A stretch of DNA of 15,518 nucleotides from Collimonas sp. UBA1456 (GCA_002325825.1 DCSW01000046.1:1-15518), one strand, 5' to 3'. Shown: positions 1-8,863, counted from the stretch's first letter. A program made the numbers and translations. Notes: generated by a model from the letters alone, not told the origin.

Positions 1-147
1 AAAGATTTCGAACAGGCTCTAAGATGAACTTGGAACAATAAATTATTTCAAAAAAAACTATAAAATTGATAATATTATATTGGTATTCGATTTTTTTCCT
101 CTGAAGATGTGAAGTAATACACCTTACCGATCTGATTCTGAATTTTT
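1..147. other. AT-rich region upstream of the binding-protein gene
   Basis: Bases 1-120 are only about 25% G+C (30 of 120 by count), far below the coding sequence that follows. I see no gene here and no hexamer pair with good spacing. Such AT-rich DNA commonly holds promoters and regulator sites, but this is inference. Confidence 0.4.
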
Positions 148-159
148 AGGAGAGACGCA

Positions 160-945
160 ATGAAGCGAATTTTCAATCTTGGGCTGTGCGCACTTTCGGC
201 TGCGTTGTTGCTCACAGCATGCGGCAAGCAAGAGCCTAAAACCGCGGCCGCGTCGCAGCAAATCGTATATATGGTCGGCGCGGAAGCGACTTTTGCGCCT
301 TTCGAGTATCAAAACGAACAAAAGGAAATCGTCGGCTTCGACGTCGACATAATGAATGCGATCGCTGAAAAGGGTGGCTTCAAGAGTAAATTCGTCAACA
401 CGCCGTTCGAAGGCATCTTTAATTTCTTGGCCCAGGGCGATCGCGATCTGTTGGCATCGGCTATCACGATTACCGATGAGCGCAAGAAGACCGTCGACTT
501 CTCTGATCCTTACTTCGAAGCCAACCAACTGATCGTGGTACCGAAGAACTCCAAGGTCACCAATTTCGCAGATCTGAAGAACATGAAAGTTGGGGTCCAG
601 AGCGCCACCACCGGTGACGAAATCGTGCAGAAGTGGCTAGGTAAAAGCAACCCCAACATCAAGCGTCTGGAATCGGCGACCCTGTTGATGAAGGAACTTG
701 CAGGCGGCGGCGTCGAGGCTGTGATATCCGACAATGGCGTCATCAAAAATTATATCAAGAACAATTCATCCGAGGGCTTCCGATTTATCACCGATCCGGC
801 TTTACCGAAAGAGTACTACGGCATTGCGGTGAAAAAGGGCAACGCCGAACTACTGACCAAAGTCAACCAGGGGCTGGCAGCGATCAAGGTCGACGGCAGC
901 TACGATAAGATTTACACCAAATATTTTCCCGACACCGCCGAATAA
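160..945 (+). CDS. Polar amino-acid ABC transporter, substrate-binding lipoprotein
   Basis: Binds a polar amino acid outside the inner membrane and hands it to an ABC permease. The 261-residue protein starts with a lipoprotein signal: a basic MKR, a hydrophobic stretch, then the lipobox L18-T19-A20-C21, so C21 is the likely lipidated residue. The rest fits the family-3 solute-binding fold (SBP_bac_3): FAPFEY near 46-50, GFDVDIMNAIAEK near 59-71, then ITDERKKTVDFSDPY (104-118). R108 there corresponds to the arginine that holds the ligand carboxylate in HisJ/GlnH-type proteins, and D191 in VISDNG to the aspartate that holds the amino group. AGGAGA at 148-153, six bases before the ATG, supports the start. 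A broken paralogue and a permease follow on the same strand, so the three look like one former operon. The substrate cannot be told from sequence alone. Confidence 0.93.
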   Translation: MKRIFNLGLCALSAALLLTACGKQEPKTAAASQQIVYMVGAEATFAPFEYQNEQKEIVGFDVDIMNAIAEKGGFKSKFVNTPFEGIFNFLAQGDRDLLASAITITDERKKTVDFSDPYFEANQLIVVPKNSKVTNFADLKNMKVGVQSATTGDEIVQKWLGKSNPNIKRLESATLLMKELAGGGVEAVISDNGVIKNYIKNNSSEGFRFITDPALPKEYYGIAVKKGNAELLTKVNQGLAAIKVDGSYDKIYTKYFPDTAE

Positions 946-986
946 TCACGGAGCGACTACCACATCATAGATATCTGACGGCATTA

Positions 987-1703
987 ATGCCAGCCTGTTC
1001 GCTGCTGATACTGGCTGCGTGCGGCAGAAAACAAGACAGTACGCCAGCAGCCAATGCTGGCCGCACCGAATATGTGGTCGCCATCGACGGCGATGATGCC
1101 TCATTTACGTCAGAGAACGAACAGAATCAACTGGTCGACATCAAGATCAAAATCATCAATACGCCATTCGATGGCCTGTTCAATGCACTGACCCAGGGCG
1201 ATTGCGACATCCTGATCTTCACCATCACGATCTGCCAGCAGCATTGGGAAAATATGGATTTTTCCGATCCGTACTTCGTGGCCAAATAATTGATCGTGCT
1301 GCCGACCAACTCCAAGGTCATCAGCTTCGTCGCTTTGAAGTCGCAGAAAATCGGCGTCCAGAGCGGCACCACAGTCGATGAGGCGGCGCAGAACCTGAAC
1401 GGCAAGAATAGAGCGCTAGCGTCAAACGTTTCAAATCCATGCCGCTGGCGTTCCAGGAACTCGAAAGCAGCGGTGCCGATGCAGTTGTGGCCGACTATGG
1501 AATAAATCACTGATCTTGACAGAGCTGCTATCGGCCTTGATATCGGCCATGCCCTGGTTGATTTTTATCAGCCGCTCAGTGTTACCTCTGCACACCGCGA
1601 TGCCGTAATAGTCTTTCGGAAAACCGGCATGCGAGACCACGCGTAAACTGGCCGATAGGTTCTTGTTGATGTAGCTCATGACCACTTCGGCAACGGCAAA
1701 TAG
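987..1703 (+). pseudogene. Decayed tandem copy of the amino-acid-binding lipoprotein, 3' part inverted
   Basis: This is a second, broken binding-protein gene, 41 bases after the intact one and clearly related to it. The start keeps a signal and lipobox (LAAC) and then NTPFDGLFNALTQGD, the equivalent of residues 80-94 of the neighbour. Lesions in order: about 17 codons are missing before NTPFDG (the DIMNAIAEKGG region); the ligand arginine is gone (TICQQHWENMDF instead of TDERKKTVDF); an in-frame TAA at 1287-1289 replaces the glutamine codon of NQLIVV; and a frameshift near 1420 moves VKRFKSMPLAFQELESSGAD into another frame. Finally the sequence from about 1500 to 1688 is inverted, so that residues matching PKEYYGIAVKKGN are read on the minus strand as PKDYYGIAVCRGN. 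Turning that piece back gives DLFGNGK and then TAG at 1701-1703, taken here as the original end. It cannot make a working protein. The start at 987 is approximate. Confidence 0.9.
1500..1688 (-). other. Inverted 3' segment of the binding-protein pseudogene
   Basis: Read on the minus strand from 1688, this segment gives EVVMSYINKNLSASLRVV, then PKDYYGIAVCRGNTERLIKI, then NQGMADIKADSS and KISDLF. This matches the C-terminal third of the intact neighbour (its GVIKNYIKNN, PKEYYGIAVKKGN, NQGLAAIKVDGS and YDKIYTKYF). The flanking plus strand carries the preceding part (VVADYG, ending near 1500) and the following part (GGC AAC GGC AAA TAG at 1689-1703). The segment edges are GAA (1500-1502) and TTC (1686-1688), so each breakpoint is uncertain by about three bases. 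The join at the left end is one base out of frame, consistent with other indels in this gene. Confidence 0.85.
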
Positions 1704-1817
1704 TCACACGTAGAGCAAACAACATGGCTCCACGCGTTCACGCCGACCACTGCCGCGGCATCAGAGCGCTCATATTGAAACATTCGCACCTAATGTAACT
1801 GAGCTGAACGGCTGTTT

Positions 1818-1846
1818 TTGGCGGTCTGCGACGACTAAGGTATAAT
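1818..1846 (+). promoter_or_regulatory. Sigma70-type promoter for the permease gene
   Basis: TTGGCG (1818-1823) and a perfect TATAAT (1841-1846) are separated by exactly 17 bases. It lies just after the pseudogene, about 150 bases before the permease start, and would let the permease be made independently of the upstream binding-protein gene. Inferred from consensus only. Confidence 0.55.
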
Positions 1847-1867
1847 TTTTACCTAATTTTTATCATA

Positions 1868-1882
1868 ATTGATTTTATCAAT
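1868..1882. repeat. Inverted repeat ATTGAT-TTT-ATCAAT, possible operator
   Basis: A perfect 6-bp inverted repeat with a 3-base spacer lies about 15 bases downstream of the expected transcription start of the 1818-1846 promoter. That is a good position for a repressor site, but AT-rich palindromes this short also occur by chance. Confidence 0.3.
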
Positions 1883-1996
1883 CAATATGCTTGAGATACG
1901 TTCCTCCTGCAGGAGCGGCCCGTGCCAGTCACCAAATCAATAAAGCGGGCTGCGCATCCATTCAGCTAGTCACACAGATTCTTTTCAATCATACCT

Positions 1997-2740
1997 ATGG
2001 ATTTTCGCTGTGGCATCATTCAGGGCTACGCGCCATTATTCGTCAAGGGCTTCTTCATGACGTTCCAGGTTGCCGTGATCAGCATCATTATCGGCACCAT
2101 CATCGGTTTATTTCTGGGCATGCTACGCCTGGCAAAAATCAAGCAGGGGCCCTGGAAATGGCCATTCTGTCTGGTTAAAAGCGTAGCCAGCTTCTATGTG
2201 GCATTCTTCCGCGGCACACCCTTGTTCGTGCAAATCCTGCTGATCCACTTTGCGGTGATGCCAGTACTAATCCACCAAGACAATGGTTTGCTAATCTCCG
2301 GCGAATTGGCGCGCACCCTAAAGCAGGAATATGGCGCCTTCATTTCCGGGATCGTCGGGCTGTCATTGAACGCTGGCGCCTATATCTCGGAAATTTTTCG
2401 GGCCGGCATCCAGTCCATCGATCGCGGCCAGACTTACGCTGCCTCCAGCCTGGGCATGGGCTACAAATTGACGATGCGTTACGTGGTACTGCCGCAGGCA
2501 TTCCGCCGCATGCTGCCGCCGCTGGGCAACGAAGCCACCACCTTGCTCAAGGATTCGTCGCTGGTATCGACCATCGGCCTGGCGGAGCTCGCGTATGCTG
2601 CAAGAACAGTGGCCGGCGCGTATTCACGCTACTGGGAACCGTATATCACGATTTCAGTGCTCTACTTTGCCATGACCATAGTGCTGACGATGCTGGTTGG
2701 ACACCTGGAAAAGAAATACGCAGCGCCGCACCATCGCTGA
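1997..2740 (+). CDS. Polar amino-acid ABC transporter, permease (HisM/GlnP family)
   Basis: Inner-membrane subunit of an amino-acid importer, 247 residues, within the usual range of this family. Hydrophobic segments are visible near 20-42 and 112-130 and near the end (216-236). FRGTPLFVQI (71-80) is a typical family motif. The region 145-195 holds the cytoplasmic EAA loop that docks on the ATPase: AASSLGMGYKLTMRYVVLPQ, then PPLGNEATTLLKDSSLVSTI. The chosen ATG gives the usual MDF-like opening (IIQGYAPLFVKGFFMT); no strong Shine-Dalgarno is visible before it. It likely worked with the binding protein at 160-945. These transporters normally have an ATP-binding partner gene next door, but here a gene on the opposite strand begins after 40 bases, so the ATPase must be elsewhere or lost. 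The reading frame is intact. Confidence 0.93.
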   Translation: MDFRCGIIQGYAPLFVKGFFMTFQVAVISIIIGTIIGLFLGMLRLAKIKQGPWKWPFCLVKSVASFYVAFFRGTPLFVQILLIHFAVMPVLIHQDNGLLISGELARTLKQEYGAFISGIVGLSLNAGAYISEIFRAGIQSIDRGQTYAASSLGMGYKLTMRYVVLPQAFRRMLPPLGNEATTLLKDSSLVSTIGLAELAYAARTVAGAYSRYWEPYITISVLYFAMTIVLTMLVGHLEKKYAAPHHR

Positions 2741-2780
2741 CCAAGTCACGTTTTCATGCACAGGGTATGATGGTGATTAC

Positions 2781-5700
2781 CTAGTCGATTTCCCACAAAC
2801 GCCCGTCCACGGTCAGCAATGCCGTGCGTAGGCTCTTGTCGGCAAAAACTGACTGCGCTGCTGAACGATAACGGCGCAATTGCGCCGTATAGGCAGCGCG
2901 CTCACCGTCGAGTAGATTGCGTTTGTAATCGAGTATCCACACCTCATCTTCAAAGATCACCACACGGTCGAAGCGCAGAACGACGCCGTCGATGATGATC
3001 TCCATTTCGTTGCGTGCATGCAAATGCAACGCCGGGTTGAAGAAATGCTCAAGCTCTTTCTGCTCGAAAATGGTCTGCGCCTGGTGACTAACCAATGTCG
3101 CCAACGACAACGAACATGGCAACCAGCGCGCAATCATCGCTGCTTGCGGCAACACCACCGGCCATTGGCCATGCTGCGTCACGCGCTCAAGCAAACCATG
3201 CAATGCAATGCCTTCGTCGATTGCTTCCTTACTGAAGGTCGGCGCAGGGACGATAATTAGCGGCGGTATTGGCAACGGATCAAAAATCTCTTGCTCGAAA
3301 CGCTGCGGAATCCCGGCATCCACAGACTGGCCTGCTGTCGCGGCAAGTTCAATTGCATCCACATGTTGTAGCCGTGCATACCAGCTATCCTTGGTGACGC
3401 CGCCGCTTCTGCTGGCGACACCGCTGACAATCAGCAACTGCTTGGCGCGGGTGGTCGCCACATACAGCAAATTCCAGTCTTCCTGCGTCTTGAATCGTTC
3501 TTCCGCGTCGAACAGATGATTACGGGCAGCGCCACGCTCAGAGCTGCTGCCGAACGCAGAGAAATGCAACGGCGCTTCGGCGTACTGCGGCCAATCGCAG
3601 AGGATGCCGTAATCATCGCGTGCCGGCTTGCTGTGATTAGTATCCAGCAGCACCACGACCGGTGCTTCCAGCCCCTTGGCGCTATGTACTGTGAGAATGC
3701 GCACCGCATCGGTGGCGGCGTCAATACTGGCTTCGTCGGGAGCATCACCGCCGGCGGCATTTTGCAAACTGCGCAAGGCGTCAATGAATTTCGGCAGGCT
3801 AGGATAACGGCCAGCATCCATATTCAAGGCCAGTTCAACGAAAGTTTCGATATTACCGATGGTCTGGCCGCGCACCAGCGGCGTAGAGGCCTGTGCATAG
3901 CGCGCCAGCAGTTGTCCTTGATGCAAAATCAAATCGAGCAGATCGTGCACCGGCAAGCGCGGCGAGGCCTGCAACCATGCAGCGAGCAATCTGGCGGCGC
4001 GCTGCAATGGTGCAGATGTTTCAGCCGCAGCATTGGCCGCGCACAAGCGCTCCCACCAGCCGCGTTCACTGCGCTGTGCCAGGATAATCAGGTCATCGTC
4101 GCTGGCGCCGAAAATCGGCGATTTCAATGTATGGCCGAGCGCGCGGGCGTCGCTCGGCGTAATTAGGAAAGTCAGCAAGGCGATCAGATCAGAAATTTCC
4201 AGCGACTCCAATAGACCACCGCGCTTATCCGACATGAATGGAATGCCGGCCGCGCGTAGCGCGCTCTCGTAGGCACAGAGATGGCTGCGTTTTTTGATCA
4301 ACAGCATCACGTCGGACCATGCCAGGCTGCGACCGTCACTTCCCTGTGGAACCGTCAGTTCCGCCCTGGCACGCCATAGCGCTTGCGCAATCTGCTCGCC
4401 TTCATCACGACGACGAGCATCTTCCGACTCTTCGCGCGGCGTAGTCAGCGGGTTGCGCAAATCTTGCTGTGCTGCTTCAGTAGCATCGTTATCAAGCTGA
4501 CGAATCAGCGGCAAGCGCCAGACAGCACCACCGACTTGTCCCAGCGTGGTTTGCGCCGAGAACAACGGATTACACACGAAACTCTGATTCAGCACCGCGA
4601 CAATGGCACTGGCATTGCGGCGCGTTTGGTTCGTCTGCAGTACCGTCGCCCCCTGTTGCTGCAACAAACTGCGAGCGGCTTCGAACACGCGCGGTTCAGC
4701 ACGTCGGAAGCGATAGATCGATTGTTTCGGATCACCGACCATGAATACGCTAGGCTGCCCGGCATCTTCACCGTAGGCACTAAGCCAGGAGCGCACGATG
4801 CTCCATTGCAGCGGATTGGTGTCCTGAAATTCATCCAGCAAAATATGCTTGTAACGCGTATCGAGACGGCTTTGCAGATAAGCAGCGCTCTCGGGATTGG
4901 TCAGCAACCGATACGCTTGCCATTCGAGATCGACGAAATCGAACACACGCTGTTCCGCCTTCAACGCTTGATAGCATTCCAGGTAGGCATTGCCGACACT
5001 AAACAGATGTTGGTTCAGATTCAATACGATGCGCTCGTGACCGCGCTTACGCAGCAATTTGAGAGCATCGCCAGTGACGCTGAATTGCGTATCTAAGGTA
5101 TCCAGTGCATTGCCGCCTAAGCTGTTTTGCAACACTCTCAACAAATCCTTGGCTTTGCCGTTACTACGCGGCTTGCCGGCGTCATCGAAGAATTGATGAC
5201 AGAGCGCGTCGAAATTTTCCAGCGCCGGACCAGCGGTCAGCGCCATTTCGATGTCGATGGAACGCTTCTGATTGGTCGCAGAGCCCTGCCTCAGCAACCA
5301 GGCAACTTGCTTGATCTGCGCCAGCAAGGTCTGGTCCTCCCAAAGCGACAAACGAGCATCAACCTCGGCATCCTCACCACACAATTCGCGCAACCATTCC
5401 AGCGGCACATCGACGCCCTGCTGGATCACGGCCCACCATTCTGCACGCTTGTCGACAAAAGCGTTGAGTAATTTACGCGCATTGAAATCGCCTACCAGTT
5501 GATACAGCGTCAGCAAATCCTGTTTGCTCTTCGCATTGTTTTGATCGTTCAGCGATTGCATGAAACGCAGATAGGCATCGGCCCGCAGCTCTCCCGTATT
5601 TTCGGTAAGGGCATAGCCATGCGGCACGCCGGAAGCCAGCGGTGCGATTTGCAGAAGCCTAGCGAACCAGCTATGGAAAGTATCGATCGATAAACTTTGC

Positions 5701-6092
5701 GGACTGGCCAACACACCCTCATACAGATTACGCGCCACCGGCAGCACTGACGCCAGCTGCTGCGGCGGAATGCCCCGCTCCAGCAACAAGACGTGGACTT
5801 TTTCGTCGGATTGCAGCGCCAGATCATGCAGCAGTTCCAGCAGGCGCTCGCGCATTTCCTGCGCCGCCTTGCGAGTAAAGGTAATTGCCAATAGTTCGGA
5901 CGGCGCGGCTCCGGCCAGCAGCAAGCGCAGCATACGCGCCACCAGAAGCCAGGTCTTACCGCTGCCGGCGCAGGCTTCCACCACGACCGAGTACTCCGGA
6001 TCGCAGGCGGCGTTGGTAAAATCCTGTGCCTCAACAACATGGCCATTCATCCAATACGCACTGAGCGACGGCGTTTGCATCAACTCACTCAT
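2781..6092 (-). CDS. addA: AddA-type helicase-nuclease subunit (double-strand break repair)
   Basis: UvrD/Rep-type (SF1) helicase with a C-terminal PD-(D/E)XK nuclease, the AddA subunit of the AddAB complex that resects double-strand breaks for RecA. From the chosen start it has 1103 residues. Visible motifs: Walker A ACAGSGKT (40-47), ITFTRKAAQEM (70-80), TFHSWF (138-143), DEFQDT (420-425), MVGDPKQSIYRFR (451-463), LTVHSAKGLEAP (800-811) and LLYVATTRAK (875-884). The nuclease shows H965, D1042 (VLRFDRVV) and LDYK (1054-1057) with a following Q/Y helix, so it should be active. The frame is open 16 codons further up (to 6140), but ATG at 6092 is preferred: its A is the last base of the addB stop codon (TGATG) and an AGGGGG sits 7 bases before it. 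ATG at 6098 is the alternative. It is co-transcribed with addB. The stop is 40 bases from the convergent permease stop. Confidence 0.93.
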   Translation of the reverse strand: MSELMQTPSLSAYWMNGHVVEAQDFTNAACDPEYSVVVEACAGSGKTWLLVARMLRLLLAGAAPSELLAITFTRKAAQEMRERLLELLHDLALQSDEKVHVLLLERGIPPQQLASVLPVARNLYEGVLASPQSLSIDTFHSWFARLLQIAPLASGVPHGYALTENTGELRADAYLRFMQSLNDQNNAKSKQDLLTLYQLVGDFNARKLLNAFVDKRAEWWAVIQQGVDVPLEWLRELCGEDAEVDARLSLWEDQTLLAQIKQVAWLLRQGSATNQKRSIDIEMALTAGPALENFDALCHQFFDDAGKPRSNGKAKDLLRVLQNSLGGNALDTLDTQFSVTGDALKLLRKRGHERIVLNLNQHLFSVGNAYLECYQALKAEQRVFDFVDLEWQAYRLLTNPESAAYLQSRLDTRYKHILLDEFQDTNPLQWSIVRSWLSAYGEDAGQPSVFMVGDPKQSIYRFRRAEPRVFEAARSLLQQQGATVLQTNQTRRNASAIVAVLNQSFVCNPLFSAQTTLGQVGGAVWRLPLIRQLDNDATEAAQQDLRNPLTTPREESEDARRRDEGEQIAQALWRARAELTVPQGSDGRSLAWSDVMLLIKKRSHLCAYESALRAAGIPFMSDKRGGLLESLEISDLIALLTFLITPSDARALGHTLKSPIFGASDDDLIILAQRSERGWWERLCAANAAAETSAPLQRAARLLAAWLQASPRLPVHDLLDLILHQGQLLARYAQASTPLVRGQTIGNIETFVELALNMDAGRYPSLPKFIDALRSLQNAAGGDAPDEASIDAATDAVRILTVHSAKGLEAPVVVLLDTNHSKPARDDYGILCDWPQYAEAPLHFSAFGSSSERGAARNHLFDAEERFKTQEDWNLLYVATTRAKQLLIVSGVASRSGGVTKDSWYARLQHVDAIELAATAGQSVDAGIPQRFEQEIFDPLPIPPLIIVPAPTFSKEAIDEGIALHGLLERVTQHGQWPVVLPQAAMIARWLPCSLSLATLVSHQAQTIFEQKELEHFFNPALHLHARNEMEIIIDGVVLRFDRVVIFEDEVWILDYKRNLLDGERAAYTAQLRRYRSAAQSVFADKSLRTALLTVDGRLWEID

Positions 6093-8863
6093 CACCATGC
6101 CCCCTTGCGGCACAAGCCGCGTACATCGCAATACTGACACACCGATTCACTACCGTTGGCCGGCAGACCGACACCTCTGGCAATCGCTTGTATGTTGATC
6201 GTGATTTGCGCTGCCAGCGCACGCTGTGCTTGCTCATAATCCGGAACGCTGACATCGTCGACCTTGTCCTCGATGGTTTCCAGAGCGACGTAATGGGCGG
6301 CCGCAACCGGACGGTCCGACAGCAAACCATAAAACGCCAGTTGATGATCTTCGCGATCTTTGAGTTTTTTTTTCAAAACGATCAGGTTGTTGGTCTTGTA
6401 GTCCAACACGGCACGTTCCCCGGCATCGTTCTCATCAATGCGATCGATACGGCCATGCAGCGTCAGCTCCCTATCTGTAAGGGATAACAGCTTCTCATAA
6501 GCCTGTTCGTGGAACATGAAACGCCAGCCAGACGCCTCATGTCCATTGGCCCACACCACGTAAGCAGCGATCACCTTTTTCCAACGCGCGTAATAACCCA
6601 ATGCAGCAGGATTCCTGGCGATGATGTTGTCGAACAGTTCTTTTGAAATATTCGCCAGCAATGCTTCGCGCTGTTCCTGCGGACACGGCTGATCGCGCAA
6701 GGTCTCGTGATAGGTCGCCAGAATTTGATGCAGCCAGCCGCCGTAGTCACGTTTTTCGGGTAGATCGGACAATTCATCCAGCGCCGTCAAACCCAGCATG
6801 CGCCCCGCAAAGAACTGATACGGGCAGGCGATGAAACTGTTATAGCCGCTGGCCGACAGCCGTTTTGGGGTCAACTGCGCGGCGGCCGGAGCTGGCATAG
6901 CCGATGGTATCGACTGCAGGCTTTGCGCGGCAATCGTCGCGCGGCGTTGTGGTAGCGCCGCCACAGCGTGGCGCGCCAAGGTCAGTTGCAGCCGCTGGAT
7001 CCAAGGGCTGACTGGATTCGGCTCGCCATTCTTGTGTGCCTGCCAGGACAACACCACTCGCGGATTCATCGCCAGCAGTTCGACCACGTCGCGCAACTGC
7101 TGGCGCTGCCGGCTTTCGCGGGTTGCCAGGCCTAGTTCGCGTCGTATTGTGTTGGTAAAGAACAGCCTCTCCTGCAGCTGCGACGGCAAGTGGTCGGCAT
7201 CAGCGCCGACCATTAACACCGCGTCGAAGGTACGCAGGCGCGCGCCGTTCAGCGGCAGCATCACCACGCGCCAGTCGTTGATGGCGCTGATGAAACTGGT
7301 GTCGTCGAGTTGCAGGTTGACCAGCGCGCGCCATTCCGAAAATGAAAACAACGCTGCATAATCCTGACCCGAGTTATTACCCGACGGTGCTATATTCTGT
7401 AACAGTTGCAGTATCTGCTGGCCGGCCGAATCGGCGCGCAACGCGGCACTGATGCCGAGCACGGCAAGCGTGCCATTGGTAGTGACGATCCAATCGCGCA
7501 AGGTCTTGCAACCGCTGAACTGCGCCGCCTGCTGCGCCAACAGGATGACTGTCTTTTGCTCGGCCGGCGCCGCACTCAATGCATTGATCACGGTGAGCCA
7601 CTCGCCCAGCACGTTGGCGCGCCGCAGCAGCAATTCGATCTTCGTCACCAACGACGATTTATTGGCGACGCTGTCCTGCATATCATGCAGCAGATCGCTG
7701 GATGCCTGGCTCAACACGAACGGCGATTTTAGCAGATCGAGCAAGGCCGTAGTTCCAGCGCGCGTGGTGACTACATCGAACCAGGCCGAAATCGTTGAAG
7801 CGGCGCGGGTGGTCGAGAGTTTCCAGCCGGTTTCATCCGCCACATGGATTTGCGCACGCTCCAGCAACGCGCGGATACGACGTGCGACGACCCGATCCTG
7901 TGCCACGATCGCCAGGTTGGTCTTGCCGCCATGAAGCCAGTCGATCACCATTTGCGCGCCCTGTAAGGCTTCATCCTCGACGCTCTGTGCGGCGCACAAA
8001 GCCAGTTCATTCGACAGCGCCGGATCGGCGATCTGACCGATCTCACTGTGGCGGGAGTCATCTGTGTAACTGCTGCCATCGATCGCAGCTTCCACCATTT
8101 CCGGCCAAGCCATGGAATAAGTCGGCGACAGCGCCGTGGCACGCCAATCGAGGGTGATGGTCAGTACCGGTTGGCGCGCAGCATAGACTTCGAGAAAAGC
8201 CTGTTCCAGCGGTTCCGGCGCCACCGAGCTGATCCAGGCCAGCGGTTGATTTGCCTGTGCTGCCAGTTGCAAGGTTTGCGAGAAACGCGCTGCGATTGCG
8301 TCGTCGGCGTCCAACTGGCTTTTCCAAATCGACCAGACCAGTTGGGTTTCGTCCGATAATATGTTGCGCGCATCCGGCGATAATTGTTCCAGCGCATGCT
8401 GCCAGCGCTGATCCAGATCAGCGGCAGCGCTGGCAGCATGCAGCGCCGGCAGCAGCGCCTGCGTCAACTCATCCGATAGCGCCAGCAGTGTCTGGACCAG
8501 GGGTAGCAGATCGGTATTGCGACGTGCGACGAATAATTTCTTCAGCCAACCGTGCTGGCGCAACTCGGCATACAAGCGCATCAAACGCTCGCTGGAAGAC
8601 ACCACGTTAGATAACGGCGGCAGCGTCATCAACCAGCCAGACAACGTACAAAATTGTGGCAGAACGAAAGTTCCGCCCAATTCGACGCTAAGCGCGACTT
8701 TTAACTGCTGAGCGTGTGCAAAGGTTGGCAGTACGACACGCCAGTCGGCGAAATCACGTTTGCTGGCATCACCGCTGGGCTCACGACAGGCGACCAGCAA
8801 AGCGCGTGCTGCGCTACGCCAGAAACTGACAGAAGGCGCAATTAAAATAGATTTTAAGGGCAT
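6092..8863 (-). CDS. addB: AddB-type nuclease subunit with Fe-S cluster cysteines
   Basis: Partner of AddA: an inactivated helicase fold followed by a PD-(D/E)XK nuclease. From ATG 8863 the protein has 923 residues and opens with ILIAPSVSFWRSAARALL, as expected for the N-terminal Rossmann-like domain; no Walker A is seen there. The nuclease lies near 800-845: GRIDRID (D807), LDYK (820-823) and Q841. Four cysteines, C680 (in FIACPYQFF) and C909, C912, C918 near the C-terminus, match the 4Fe-4S staple known from AddB proteins. The frame stays open up to 9037, but that longer form would place the good promoter at 9009-9037 inside the coding region, and its first 58 residues look like random translation, so 8863 is chosen. 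The Shine-Dalgarno there is weak (GGTAAG); ATG 8875 is possible. The gene carries a 9-base A run (mRNA sense) at 6365-6373. Confidence 0.9.
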   Translation of the reverse strand: MPLKSILIAPSVSFWRSAARALLVACREPSGDASKRDFADWRVVLPTFAHAQQLKVALSVELGGTFVLPQFCTLSGWLMTLPPLSNVVSSSERLMRLYAELRQHGWLKKLFVARRNTDLLPLVQTLLALSDELTQALLPALHAASAAADLDQRWQHALEQLSPDARNILSDETQLVWSIWKSQLDADDAIAARFSQTLQLAAQANQPLAWISSVAPEPLEQAFLEVYAARQPVLTITLDWRATALSPTYSMAWPEMVEAAIDGSSYTDDSRHSEIGQIADPALSNELALCAAQSVEDEALQGAQMVIDWLHGGKTNLAIVAQDRVVARRIRALLERAQIHVADETGWKLSTTRAASTISAWFDVVTTRAGTTALLDLLKSPFVLSQASSDLLHDMQDSVANKSSLVTKIELLLRRANVLGEWLTVINALSAAPAEQKTVILLAQQAAQFSGCKTLRDWIVTTNGTLAVLGISAALRADSAGQQILQLLQNIAPSGNNSGQDYAALFSFSEWRALVNLQLDDTSFISAINDWRVVMLPLNGARLRTFDAVLMVGADADHLPSQLQERLFFTNTIRRELGLATRESRQRQQLRDVVELLAMNPRVVLSWQAHKNGEPNPVSPWIQRLQLTLARHAVAALPQRRATIAAQSLQSIPSAMPAPAAAQLTPKRLSASGYNSFIACPYQFFAGRMLGLTALDELSDLPEKRDYGGWLHQILATYHETLRDQPCPQEQREALLANISKELFDNIIARNPAALGYYARWKKVIAAYVVWANGHEASGWRFMFHEQAYEKLLSLTDRELTLHGRIDRIDENDAGERAVLDYKTNNLIVLKKKLKDREDHQLAFYGLLSDRPVAAAHYVALETIEDKVDDVSVPDYEQAQRALAAQITINIQAIARGVGLPANGSESVCQYCDVRGLCRKGAW
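6365..6373 (-). repeat. A9 homopolymer inside addB
   Basis: Nine T on the plus strand, that is A9 in the addB message, encoding K831-K833. Runs of this length are known sites of polymerase slippage. A slip here would remove Q841 and the three C-terminal Fe-S cysteines. Confidence 0.8.

Noticed and set aside
1431..1685. Minus-strand ORF of 84 codons as a separate gene
   Set aside because: Its first ~60 residues are the inverted C-terminal piece of the binding-protein pseudogene; it has no start signal and no complete domain.
1500..1688. Phase-variable invertible switch
   Set aside because: No long inverted repeats, no invertase in the window, and the gene is disabled by other mutations.
2741..2780. 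Terminator between the permease and addA
   Set aside because: Only very short pairings (GGTA/TACC) without a T tract on either strand.
3018..8711. Many plus-strand ORFs opposite addA and addB
   Set aside because: They are antisense shadows of two long, motif-rich genes and show no domains of their own.
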